Shown: in pieces, positions 1 to 20,768 of the stretch
Layout: every line of letters starts with the position of its first letter
How positions within the stretch are numbered: the stretch's first letter is position 1
Assembly: GCA_003640385.1 (NCBI GenBank)
Contig: RCAB01000139.1
Location: forward strand, 62,001 to 126,000
Direction: 5' to 3'
Length of the DNA: 64,000 nucleotides
Origin: Setaria digitata
Taxonomy: Eukaryota; Nematoda; Chromadorea; Rhabditida; Setariidae
The notes under the pieces: model-generated
What the model saw: the letters and a program-made list of their open reading frames with translations, nothing else
What the model was told of the DNA's origin: nothing
Database searches by the model: none
Program-made: the position numbers and the translations under genes

Positions 1-604
1 CTAAAATTTTCAGTCCTAATTAATGGATCAAATCTGGAGAAATGGATTTTTGCTTAAGACTTCTGCACTGAGCTTGATGATATTAGAGATAGAATTCCCA
101 CCCATTTTACCATATTCTGTGATGATAACCATGCCTGTCATTGTCAATCTGCAACAAAATACCTTCAACTGCCACAGTTAACGCACAAGCAATATTCTCT
201 CTTACTTCATAGATGTGCTTCCATGAACAATCAACAGTAAAGCAAAGCAAAAACGATGACCTATTCCATTCCTGCTTGTGTGATTTTCCTCCCTCACACC
301 ATTCACTGTTGCATTCACCAAATCCATCAAACGAAAACTGAAAGTCAATAGCCGGATCTGTAAGAAAAAAAAGAAATTGAAAAAGCTTAGGTTGTTTGTG
401 CACTCTTACCGACCAATAAATTCTAGTATCAATCCTTAACTGCTACTCCTCTGTCAACTCCGAATGATTCTCTCATTGATCCAAGCCCAATAGGCCACAA
501 ATTACTCAGCTACAACAATTCCTCCAACTGCGACTACCAACACCTTCCACTTCATCATTCTTACCAAGCCCCCTCCCACTTTCCTCCTCGCATCTGTGTG
601 GCAT
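1..604 (-). CDS. 5' part of an unrecognised gene (exons 604-565 and 357-111), continues off the left edge
   Basis: Two exons fit together on the minus strand. The first runs from an ATG at 604 to a GTAAGA donor after 565. The second starts after a strong TTTTTTCTTACAG acceptor at 357, stays open to 111 and ends at a GTAAAA donor. The junction is phase 1 and keeps one frame of about 95 residues, including DPAIDFQF, GFGECNSEWCEGG and VRENIACALTVAVEG. I do not recognise the protein. It has no obvious signal peptide or membrane segment, and the C-terminal part lies beyond base 1. It is divergent from the TFIIIC gene starting at 894, so the two may share a promoter of about 290 bp. The first exon is short (13 codons plus one base), so the start is uncertain; the 111-357 exon is the better supported part. 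Confidence 0.42.
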
Positions 605-893
605 ATTCTTCTTTCAAAGAAAAAGTTTGTCGCATGCAACGAAGTGTGAAATGGGTAGTCTAGTGGAATGTTCTGTTTAGATTGCCGATTCAGGTGGATA
701 ACTTTGGTACTTATAGTCTGGTACCCTGACTCAACTTCCATTAGAATTCTTTGAAGCTGTGGGACCGGAAAAATTTCATTTCTCTTTCTCCATCATACTA
801 TCCTCACACCTTTCGTATTGATGATTCTGAGCCTTTTATATGCGCGTGTGTAGTATTGTTTTCCTATTCAAGAAATAGTTCAGCCGTTTTATA
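605..893. promoter_or_regulatory. Putative shared divergent promoter between the left-edge gene and the TFIIIC gene
   Basis: This 289-bp gap separates two divergent start codons. It holds pyrimidine-rich stretches around 780-830 and no convincing exon. No individual element can be assigned, so its role as a bidirectional promoter is an inference from gene orientation only. Confidence 0.3.
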
Positions 894-3800
894 ATGTCGT
901 CGGAGGTGTGGCCGTCGACTAGCACAGAAAAACTGCCGGAATATGTGGTTGTGGCATATCCAGGTGTAGTGAAGAATGCTTCGAAGGCAATTGGAACATT
1001 GGGTGGTTCGCAGACTATCACCACGGCAAGTGAACTTTAATTGGAAACTTCATATAATTCCCTTTTGCTGTTCCATGTCATTATACTCACAAATATAGCC
1101 TTCGATGTCTTTTACCACTTAACATTTCCCTATTTATGGTAAAGTATTTGAACCAAAAATGATACGCTGCTTTGTTAAATTCTCCTACTTCTAGTATCCG
1201 TTTAGTACTTGTTGCTTTGGAGAGTAATTGTTTATATTCTCGTTCTACTGCTTCTTAGAATCCTAGTAGTTTTAAAACTCATTAATCATTTTACAGAATC
1301 ATTTTGCTGGTCGTCCGCTTGAATTAAGACATCATCCGGAAAACCCATATGCAAATGCTTTAGTATCAGAGCGAGGATCGGCAGAAAAGTCGTTCAGTGG
1401 TACAGGGACAGTATTATGCGTTGTAATTGTACGCCGTAAAAAGTCTGATCCAAGCTTTGTGCAGGCAGAAGTGGTTGGAATGGTGCTTTAAATATCTCTT
1501 TAGACCTGTTTGGTATTTCATATAAGTTAAAGAGATTTGTAGGTAATAAATAAATTCTTATTTGCTTACATTTTTAGAATTACGATGAGACTTAAAATGA
1601 AATTTGCTTTAACTGTTATTAGACTAAGTCTGATTTCCATTATTCATTTTTTTTTTTTTTAGATTTAGACATTCATGAACACTTTTAAAAGAATTGCAGG
1701 TTTCTACAGTGTACACATTCAAATCTATGTGTGATTTCCACTACCTACCCATCCGTCAAAGTGAAACATTTCTAGGTTGCTTCGAAAATTTAGTAAGTTT
1801 ATATTTTCATTTCTTGGGTAATGAAATATAAATTCTTTTTCATATAAAAAAACCTTGAACTGAAGTTATTGTATTAGGTCATATCACTGCCACGAGATAA
1901 GCATTATTCCCATTTCGCATTTCACTATGTGGTAGTAACCGGATTATAAGAGCGTAGGAGAACATCTGACATCATGTAGTCTCAGCGCTTTCCATCTGTT
2001 TTCGTGTCATATACAAAATAATTTTTGACGTTGGACCTTTCAATGATAACTTTCACCAAATTCGTACTGTTTTTCAGGTGCCAAAACTGATACCACTGGA
2101 TCTCCCTGGCGCTTTGTCGTGGTGGAATAGACCTGAAGATGATCGTCGTACACCTTTGCATCTCCCTCCATATCAGTTCTCGAGGTGGAACTTTTCGACT
2201 TTGGTTTTTACAAATCCTTAATAATTTAATAGATCAAACCATATTTCATTCACTTGGACATGTGGTGTTGCTCCATCTTGCACCGCTTGCACCACTTGAC
2301 TGATGCATGAATGAAGGACTTAGAAAGATTTCTAAAGCTGCATAATACAGTCGTACTTGCTTCCTTGCAATGATGAATTAAATTCTCAAACGAAGAAATA
2401 ATTTTTGTGCAGACAATGCTTTATTCGTTGTCAAACTATTAGCTATTGATCGGAAAGTTTATATTTTAAGATTACAAGCTGATTATTTTATAGATACTCA
2501 GCACCTTCATCTAAACTGTTATGTAAAGAAACTGATTTTTCACCAGAAAAAGTGAAGCGGAAAAGTGCTGGACATGGACAAAGTTAGTTCATTTTTTACC
2601 AACTAGATAAATTTCCTATATAAGACATGGATTTTTGTCTAATTTTACTTGTGCTGAAAATGAAAATTAGGGCTCTGAAATAGATGCCATTGATAATGAT
2701 ATTGACACAATAAGGTTTGTGTTCTAAAGAGAAATAAATCAGCCATGTAATATAGAGAACTGCCAGGGGGAAGTAGTGCATCATTAATTTTAAAAATTAA
2801 ATCAGTATCACTGGAATTTATCCTTCTGTGTTTATCTTTACTGTATTAATATAATGTGTCGGTTTTCTAGGTTTGCGGTCTGAGAGGAAGGCGCTGTCTA
2901 TAACGGTGCATTCGACTGCTGAGTTTCCAAAAGAGCCTACTGAAGAGGCGGTCAATGATGCAAACATCAGGTTTGATACTTAGTAATTTTTTAGTTTTAA
3001 ATCCCTCAGATAAGTGGAAATTCATGGCACTTTGTGAGAGTAACACTAAACAGAACTAGATTCTCTGGGTTGAATCTTATTAGATCATTAGCAATGATAT
3101 GTTTATTGCATTTATTTTTACACTTTTTACAACACTTCTCCGATATTATATCACTCATTATATGAATCAAACAGTACAGTTGTATCTGGGAACTAGAAAA
3201 AGAAAAACCTACTTCAAAAATATTTGGTAACTTATACAAATACCCTTGCAGATGTAAAAACGACGAACCTCATCGTTTGCTGCGGGAATTGTTCGAAGAG
3301 CGACCAATGTGGACGAGAGTAGGTATTCTTAAGAAAACAGGGCTCGATGATGGTCTAGTAAAGTAAGGCTTAAGCAAAATAGCTATTTAGTAATGAAATA
3401 AGTAGCTAAGAAAATATCTTTAGAATAAGAGCTAAAGGAAAAGGAGTAATATTTAGCAGAAAAAAGAGTAATATTTAGCAGAAATAACCGAAGAAGCGTT
3501 ATGATGTGCAAAGTAGTTGAGGAAATAATATATTAATTCATTTAGCTTGTTAGAAAGATCATGATTTCTTTTTCAGAACATTGTTACAAAAATTCGCATT
3601 TTATATTTTAAATGGCCCATGGGGACGCTTGTGGTGTCGCTTCGGATACGATCCAAGAACTGATCCAAACGTATGTATTTTTGGCTATAACATGCTTCAT
3701 AAAATACGTTTTAGTTCTTTGTAAAGCTGGGAGTTGCAGGCAAAACAGTACCAGTCAGTTATGGTAACATTTCGACAGCATGCCAAGATACCAGAAAGAC

Positions 3801-4851
3801 AACGTTTGAAGATTGTTACTGTAAGCATGAGTTATTATTCGACATTAATAGTAATTTGCCTTTACATTAGATTTTCATTATTTTACCAAACCAGTTTATC
3901 CCCTTTGTTCGATAATTCAAGGCTTTTGGTTTGACCTCGTATTTTATTCTTATGTATCTCCAGCAGTTCGCTAATGTATTTAACTTGGTTATACATTTTA
4001 ATTGGAATTTCTGTGTAACAAGAAATCATATTCAACAGTAGTTACTTTCACTGAATTCACTGCCTATACTTTGAAACTCTAGAAAAACAGTGAACGACCA
4101 GGTCATGTCTCAGTTACAAGTGGCTCATCGCTAGCACCGGCGGTTCCATCGACGTATGGTTCTATTACAGAAGAACATATCGATTATGTTTATACACCTG
4201 GTAATTTATGGCAAATTTCTTTTAAGTATTCACCCCTTCATTCATTACTTCCATCTTTTTCTTTGTGGAATAGCTTCGAATCTGAAAAAACTGATGAAAT
4301 CTGATGAAATTGTAAGGTCTTTTAAGATCTGTTTCATATTATACATACTAACTTCGACATGTTATTACTTAGTTGATTGTTAGATTTTTTTTAAGATAAT
4401 TTCTCTGTTTTATTTGCAGGACAGCTTCCTCGTGTACGGCAAATGTGGTATTGTATATGCGATGTGAACCTTCCTATTGCTGAAGAAACTGTACGAAAGG
4501 AATTTTTCGCGCAGGGTGAAAAAGCTGATCTGCAAAATGGATGGTTACCGCCGGTAGATCATTTTCTTATATTTCACATGATTTGGGGCGATCTATAAAA
4601 TCACGGGGAATGAGACGGCAGTAGGAAAAAACCGGATTTTACGGTATTCAAAAATATTACATTGCCTTCAGTGTGGCTGAAGATTTTGTGTTTCGTTTTC
4701 TAACCTTTGTTTTTTCTTTCTTTTTTGACCACACTTTTTTCAGAAAGCTGTTGACCGAATTCGTGATGCAATCAAAGAAGATGTCAAGAAATTGAGTAAT
4801 CAAATAGAGGAGGAGGAGGGAATACTAGATGAAACCGAGGAGGATTGGTAG
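894..4851 (+). CDS. GTF3C5: General transcription factor 3C polypeptide 5 (TFIIIC subunit, Sfc1/Tfc1 family)
   Basis: TFIIIC recognises A and B boxes of RNA polymerase III genes; this subunit belongs to the tauA lobe that contacts the A box. Exons: 894-1025, 1297-1482, 1700-1792, 2078-2184, 2494-2582, 2871-2970, 3252-3362, 3577-3670, 3740-3820, 4083-4200, 4420-4553, 4744-4851, giving 450 residues (human protein 519). The family N-terminus EYVVVAYPGVV is followed by YTFKSMCDFHYLP, then the triple-barrel and winged-helix region with ERPMWTR, LNGPWGRLWCRFGYDPRTDPN and the conserved late block PRVRQMWYCICDVN. The C-terminus is acidic (EEEEGILDETEEDW), as in the human protein. Intron 1 has a GC donor (ACG then GCAAGT); the other introns are GT-AG. 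An AATAAA at 4941-4946 is a plausible poly(A) signal. Identity is very likely. Confidence 0.95.
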
Positions 4852-6802
4852 TTAGACAAGGGAAATTAGGGTTTTTCTGATGTTTTAAAATATCAAATCA
4901 AATTGAAGCTGAAGCTAAAAGCAATGATAAAATTATACATAATAAATCGTCAGAGATTGATTTGAATTTCGGGTCATTATTGAAAGTTGTAGTCATTAAA
5001 ATATATTAATGGAATTAATATGAGGAGGTTAGGCGAGCACGAGGTTAAACGGTAAAAGTACCAACGTATCCGCAAAAAAAAAGAAGTAACTTTAGAAATT
5101 CGGTATTTAAGCTTTCGGTCTTCGAAATTTTAAAATTACTCGGCATCCTATGACCTCATGCAAAAGTGGAAAGTTTTCCATGATGGTATTCAATGTGATG
5201 CTATCACGCACTGGTTTCTGCTGTCATCAACAGATCAAATGCTACTCTTAATGCAGTGTCATTTTCTTCACATAATTAAGAGCTGAGAGAGGAATTATTA
5301 ATCGGCGAAAGAATGCAAATAGTTCTCAAGTAGAGAAATTTGATGGACACCGTAAAGGATGATAACCATTGGTGGCTGGTAGTCCGGTGTGATGCTCCTG
5401 TGGAGATTTTATAAATAACACGAAAGTGATCCATACGAGAAGTCAGGGTAGATCTGAAGGACATTTGTTTAAGACTAGACTCATCAAGGGATTTCCCGTT
5501 GGGTCTAATTTGACGGTAAATGCTTCGGGTCATTTAGTCCTGGGTCAAGGTTCGACATATATCAGAACTTATCAGTTTACTGTTATTTCTAGGGAGAAAT
5601 GATTTGTTTGCTATGTATTGCGCCAAAATCGCCACTTATTGCGTGGTGACGGTCAGTGTAAAGTGACGAGTAATTATGAGATTTGGAATTGTAGAATAGC
5701 CGTGCAAAATTTTCATGACTTTCTTCAATACAGTATCTCGCTGGCCGGTCAATTTCACTTTCTCCATCATTCGTCGCTCTAAAATGGTACCGAATTTTGC
5801 ATCTCTGCCTTCGTGGATGTGAAGACTGTTTGATAGCAGTTGTTTCGTTCGGGATCAGAAGGGACGGGGAAGAGCTTCTCGGACAAGAAAATTACCATCC
5901 CAAATTATCATATCCTGCAAGAAATGGGTAAGTTGTAATTGGCTGGACCCTGTTACCATGACAGATCTCTTTTAGACAGGATGGCCACTCAAATGAATCT
6001 GAATCTGGTACAAATCTCCCTTGTCATTCTACGGTGACAAATGTGTCACTACATAAGACATGACGGTAATGACAAGCACAGTTCAGGCCGACTTTGGGTC
6101 TCCTCAACTCCAGCTAACTCTTTTGGAAAAGAATTTGTAAAGGAGTCACTGGTCAACAATGGTAGAGAGTAGGCGAGAATCATAGACGCGAGAGAGTGAT
6201 GTATAATGGCAGGAGATGCTTATGAGAGGTGGGAAGACATGGTGAGGAGGGTAGTCTGGTTTTAGCATACTGTCTCCTTCATCTTATTTGGATTGGGCAA
6301 ATTTCTCCTTGGAGGATGGCGTGATAGGCTGGTCTTACCATCTTCATTGCGGTAATCTGGAGCGCAAATCTTGCATTGTCCTTGTTTTGTCTAAGTAAAC
6401 GTTCATTCCCCACCGTTGCATCTGCTTCTTTATCATATGCCTTAGAATTGAAATAGTTTGCTTAAATTAGCATAAACACCTTGCTCTGCGCACTTCTTTT
6501 TTTCAAATTCTCACGAATTTGACTTTCTTCTGTGAACTGTGGTCTCAGATTGTTTTCACAGAACGTGCTTCTGGAAATAAGCCCAAGAAGTTATGTTGTG
6601 GTGGAATATTCGCTGCGAGAATTTCTTTCTCATATATGAATTTGTTTACATATATAAAGAATTTTGTTTACCGGTTCATTGTGATTGCAATTGATCTAAG
6701 TCCGTTTGTAATTAACTGATAAGCGGTCACTGGTCATTTTTTCTTGTTTGCAACACTCTGCCATATTTTTATTGCATTTTGTATATTTTTAGATATTTGG
6801 AA
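4852..6802. other. Non-coding stretch between the TFIIIC and proteasome genes
   Basis: About 2 kb with no supported gene. From roughly 5150 to 6350 the DNA is less AT-rich than its surroundings, and a purine-rich patch lies at about 6150-6260. An 85-codon open frame on the minus strand (5533-5276) has no flanking splice signals and no family I recognise. This could be an eroded repeat, but no terminal repeats or enzyme motifs are visible. The last part leads into the proteasome gene, with a TATTTTTAG acceptor-like site ending 11 bp before its ATG. Confidence 0.4.
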
Positions 6803-10010
<3,208 letters not shown>

Positions 10011-11481
10011 TGCTAATTGATGATAATTGACCATTAGTCATTTCTGATAAACATTAATGGTAAATGATAATTGGTCCAGATTAAATCATATGTAAGAAAT
10101 ATTTCGGTTAAAGCTGATTAAAGTAAACATTTAAACAATTCATGGCAAGTAATCTCAGGCAAACTATTGCTGATATTCCTGCCCAAGGTACTAGGTATTT
10201 GTCTCAATTTCACAGATGAATAACAATTATGTACAAGTTTTAATGTTCTGTGAGATGCTAAAACAGTCTGCTTGTATTGATTCTTGGTAAGTATGAATAC
10301 TACTGTGGGAGTGCTTTGCCCACTTAAATGGAAGACATTATAAAAATTTTATCTATGGAGTAATATGAGTCGATGAAGGCACTGGTGTTTGCACCCCAAA
10401 CATTGTATTCTCTCCTGTTCTCCCCTCTACCCCATCTAAATTTTTTTTTTTTTTTTTTTTGATATCCTGTTCAGTTCTTTCTGCAAATTTTCTGTTCTAA
10501 GAGAAATTTTTAGCAAATATGTTCATTTGCTTTGTCATCCTTGCTATCAATTCATAATGAAAAGTAGACGATTTCCACAATACTCATTTGGATTTTGTAT
10601 TCTGAAAGGCCGATTAAATTCGATGATTAGACTCTAAGAAATTACATAATTAGTTTCTCTGCATACCTGCAACGAAGTCTTTTGCACAGTATATATTTAT
10701 ATATTAGGAATTATTTCAATATTGTGAAGGGTGTTTTAGTCTTACATTTTGGAGTAAGTCATAAAATATTGGTAAAAGGAGGAAAAACAGGTTCTGAGCT
10801 GTCAGGTGCAATGGGGTAAATAATCACAATATAATAATTAATGATAGTGATAATAATAGTAACAATTAATAATAATAAATAATAATAATGGTTAATAACA
10901 AATAATAATACCAATAACAGTAATAATAAAATAATGATAATATAATGATAACAATAAAATGTAAATAATAAGTAATAATAGTTATTATTGTTATTGGTAA
11001 TAATAATTATAATTATAACAAGGTATTTGATAATAATAATAAGGTATAATAATTAATAATAATAATAATAATAGGAAAATAGCATGGTAGCTCTGTGGTG
11101 GTTCCAGAAAGGTAGATTTTTTTTGTTGTTTCTTTTCGAGATGTTCGATTTTAGTTTCCAGTTGGGGTAATCCAGACGATAGTTTTTCTCAATAGTGATT
11201 TAATATTTGCTTGGTCTTTAGTTGTACGGGGAAATTTTCATGTAGAAATCCTTTTCTGATGTTTTAAAAAATGGACTGGTAAATTAATCATGACCAAGTA
11301 AACAAGGTGATAGCATCAGAGCAAGTGTATTTTGAGTTGTTTGGTAGCCACTTCTCTTCGAAGTTTCATCACTTGAGAAATGTGATTGCTTAGTAACTCG
11401 ACAGTGGCGTTAGGCATTAGTCTGAATGATATGGTAGGATTGGTAAATTAATAAATAAACAGTTTCCATGAGAATTTTCAG
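10011..11481. other. Non-coding stretch containing poly(T) and an AAT-rich microsatellite
   Basis: No gene is supported between the proteasome gene and the small candidate at 11509. The stretch holds a run of 20 T at about 10441-10460 and the TAA/AAT-rich block listed separately. The remainder is ordinary AT-rich sequence with stops in all frames. Confidence 0.5.
10823..11075. repeat. Imperfect AAT/TAA trinucleotide microsatellite
   Basis: About 250 bp made almost only of A and T, dominated by TAA/AAT triplets interrupted by ATGATA, AACAAT and similar variants, ending in a purer (AAT) run near 11055-11075. Near 10970-11000 the repeat switches to its complement (ATAGTTATTATTGTTATTGG), so the single strand could fold back on itself. 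Confidence 0.85.
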
Positions 11482-11508
11482 ATCACACCAAAGATTATTC
11501 AGTCGTAT

Positions 11509-11827
11509 ATGTCATCGAACAAAAGGCTTCAGATGTCAGAACTACAAGTGGAATATGTTGACAGTGATGGAAATAATGTGGATTTGTCAGAAGCGATGTG
11601 GTTAGTTAGGATATCATTGCCATACATTGACATGCAAGAAATCTATCGAACGATTCAGGATGAGGTACTGCTTCTGTATTTATATTTTCATCTCATTTTT
11701 TCGCTTTATTCGAGTTGTATTTGGTCTTATTTTTATTTGAAAGGTTTTTCAGATTGTTCTAAACGTTTTGCCACGTGGTACTAAAAGCCTTTTGCGAGTG
11801 AACTGTAGCAGCAGTGTTTCGCACTAG
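11509..11827 (+). CDS. Candidate two-exon small protein of unknown function (76 residues)
   Basis: An open frame from the ATG at 11509 to a GTACTG donor after 11664 joins in phase 0 to an exon 11753-11827 behind a TTTTTCAG acceptor. The result is 76 residues with MSELQVEYVDSDGNNVDLSE, IDMQEIYRTIQDE and IVLNVLPRGTKSLLRV. The upstream acceptor TTTTCAG at 11475-11481 could be a trans-splice site or the start of an internal exon, in which case ITPKIIQSY would be added and earlier exons would be missing from this model. I recognise no domain. The acidic, non-repetitive composition looks coding, but the piece could also be a fragment of a broken gene. Confidence 0.35.
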
Positions 11828-13938
11828 AAAAAGGTTCCGGTTGCATTGTGCCGATATCAGGTTTGGCTCAGTTGTAGCTTGGCATTCCGATAATTCTATA
11901 GAAATAGTATTCTTCAATTGCTTGTAGGCGTCCGTATTCACGAGTGTCATTTTTTTTCCCACAAATAGTTGGAACTCGTCGTTTGTTTGATTTCCGAAAC
12001 TAGAAAATGTATATTACTGTCTGCATTGAATTCAGTTGTTAGTTCCACATCTGAGAGATCTTTCTAACATAAAGTTGTAAGAATGTTCTGGAATTTGTTT
12101 TGTTTTCCCTAAATTTTTCTTGGTGTAGAGAAAATAACAAGATAAGTGGTGTGGAGAAAAAAGTTTATTCTTGCTAGTGGATTATATTAAATCTTGCTAT
12201 TGGATTAAGGTTAATCACAACATCGTTGCTCACGTGCCTACTTCTCCTTGACACGTTCAGTTTTGTATTGGTGGTTAACAATGTATTATCGTTACAAAAA
12301 TGCTCACACGCTCTAAACCTGTCCTTGATTCCTGAATCGGTCGGTACCTGTTCTTGAAATCTTAAGAATTCTTTTTTGCGAATTTCTATTACTCTTGTGC
12401 GGTCTTTTTGGAAAATAGTATGTATATTATTGCACTGTGGAATGGAATATTAGTTTGCTGTCACAATAAAGATATTAATCACACGATGAACATCCGTACT
12501 GGGCCAGAAGCTGTAATTCTTTTCCCATGTCGACGATATCCAAAGTGCTTTATAAGTGAACATCCGTTAACTTATATACAGTATTCTCTTCCTGGAATCT
12601 TGATGATACACTTGAGCGCTTTTCATTACTCTTAAGCAGTTACTTGCTTGATAGGCGTAAGTTAATTTAGTTTCAGTCAAATTTGATTCAACAAAGTAAG
12701 TTAATGAGCTAAGCCAACATTATTAGTAAGTAGTATAGTCTTGTCCACTGTCTCCGTTTTTTTTCGAAAAAAAAAAAGCGAGAGCTCTCCTCCCATAATT
12801 TAGTAATATAATGTGAACTCTAAATGAGGAAAAATTGACTGGCTTGTATTAGTACCTGAAGTATAAGAACGTTAAACTGCTTTACGATTATTCGGTATAA
12901 ACATTGCGGATTAAAATCTCTATCTGTTTCGAAATAACTGCAAACATGCAAAGGTAGTTGCAAACTCAGGCTATGAGAAGACTCGAACAGAATATTTTTC
13001 CTCCTGATGCATAAATTTTTTTCCGAAAAATTTCCCCCGCTGGTCTATATCATGACATTTCTCATACGACCTTGGCTTATTTAATTTTGAACATAGAGAA
13101 AGGAGGAAAATTCACAGACAGAATAAACCAATTTTACATATTTTCTAACAGTCAGTGTCAAGTGCCATCCATCATGTTGTTTACTTTTTGTATATTCCAC
13201 AGCTATTTTAAACGGAACGAAAGAAAAAATTAAAACACTGTATCAGATATCAGCGTACAAATGGGTTTACTGTTCGAAAACCCAAAAAATCATTTGGAAA
13301 GGTCTTTGAATTTTCTTTCAACTGTTTTTTTTTTTTCTGATTGAAAAACATGAAAATTTTTCATTGCACCGATATGAATATTTGCTATTTCGAGTAGAAA
13401 TAAGGTGTGGGTATGTAGATGCAGTTCACGTGAACGCTATTCCCAAAAAAAAAAAAAAAATGTTTTGCATTACTGTTATATTTATTTGGTTCTAAAAACA
13501 ATTCTGCTTTATTAAATACATATAATAATGAGGTAAATCCACAAATGATAATCAACAACAGTAAGCGAAAACTGTACAGAGTGGCAATGAACCATTACTT
13601 AATATTGTGAAATGTCTGAATTACATGTTCATTAAGGATTTTTAATTTTAATTCATTTTATATGTTCAGTTCCTCTTACGATTCTTGAAAACATTTACCC
13701 CCTAATACTCGAATTGAAAAAAGAAAGAAAACTTTATTTTGAACTATCCCTTAAGTAGTGATAAGAAATTAACAAAAGAATCTAGTAATACATGAGTGGT
13801 TAAGAGTATCAAACTACACTAACTTTGATTGGAGGTACACAGTCGATATCTTGACTCAGTTAGAATAAAAATTTATGATTGCATTTCTGAAGACTTTAAA
13901 TGAAAATAAAAAAAAAAAATCCTTATCAAAAGAGGAAG
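11828..13938. other. Non-coding stretch downstream of TGS1
   Basis: About 2.1 kb of AT-rich sequence with several A or T runs (12771, 13326, 13446) and no supported exon on either strand. The right end lies just beyond the stop codon of the minus-strand TGS1 gene and probably includes its 3' untranslated region. Confidence 0.5.
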
Positions 13939-20116
<6,178 letters not shown>

Positions 20117-20768
20117 AACCTTTCGTCCTCACTAACCAAGATGCTTGAAATCCTTGTTATTCAACACCTTCCACCTGCAATTTAATTCCGCGTTACGTGA
20201 AGGTAAGCCATCTGGAAAGTACACGCAAGGTACTTCCCACGTACTCAAGCACGTAGACCGGGAAGTAGTGAAGAAATGAAAACTTCATTTGGACTGGTGC
20301 GCAATACGCGATGCATTGTGAAAATTAATATCCTTCATCACCATAAATGACAAATTTTGAATAATTCTTGTATACTCATGGTCGACCCGTATTATGCATA
20401 AATCCGTAAATTGGGTTCAGATTTATAAAATAGGGCTGTTTAAAAAATCATTTATTATTAACACGATTGACGGGTAGGTGTATCCTCACATATATCAAGT
20501 GATAGTGATAAGAAGCTCCACTCCGCGATCTCTAATTTCTTCCCCAATTCTCAGACCTACCCCTTCTACCTGCCCAGATATTCCGACCACCACTACCGTG
20601 GCACCATATAAACTATAACTGGTAGATTTTGGTTATGAAGGAAAATTTTTCCAGAAGAAGTGGAGAGTTGTTTGCTTGTTTCTCTTTATATAAAACTCTA
20701 TTCTTTTTTTAACCATATATTGAATCGTTTTATTTTAGCTTTCAATTCTGACGTATTAAAAGAACCGA
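20117..20768. promoter_or_regulatory. Divergent intergenic region between TGS1 and the BAR gene
   Basis: This 652-bp gap separates the start codons of two divergent genes and is therefore likely to hold both promoters. No defined motif stands out. A TTTTAG acceptor-like site about 30 bp before the BAR start codon could be a trans-splice site. Confidence 0.35.

Noticed and set aside
5276..5533. Possible retroelement coding piece on the minus strand
   Set aside because: No reverse transcriptase, integrase, protease or terminal repeat is visible, so it is only noted within the intergenic entry.
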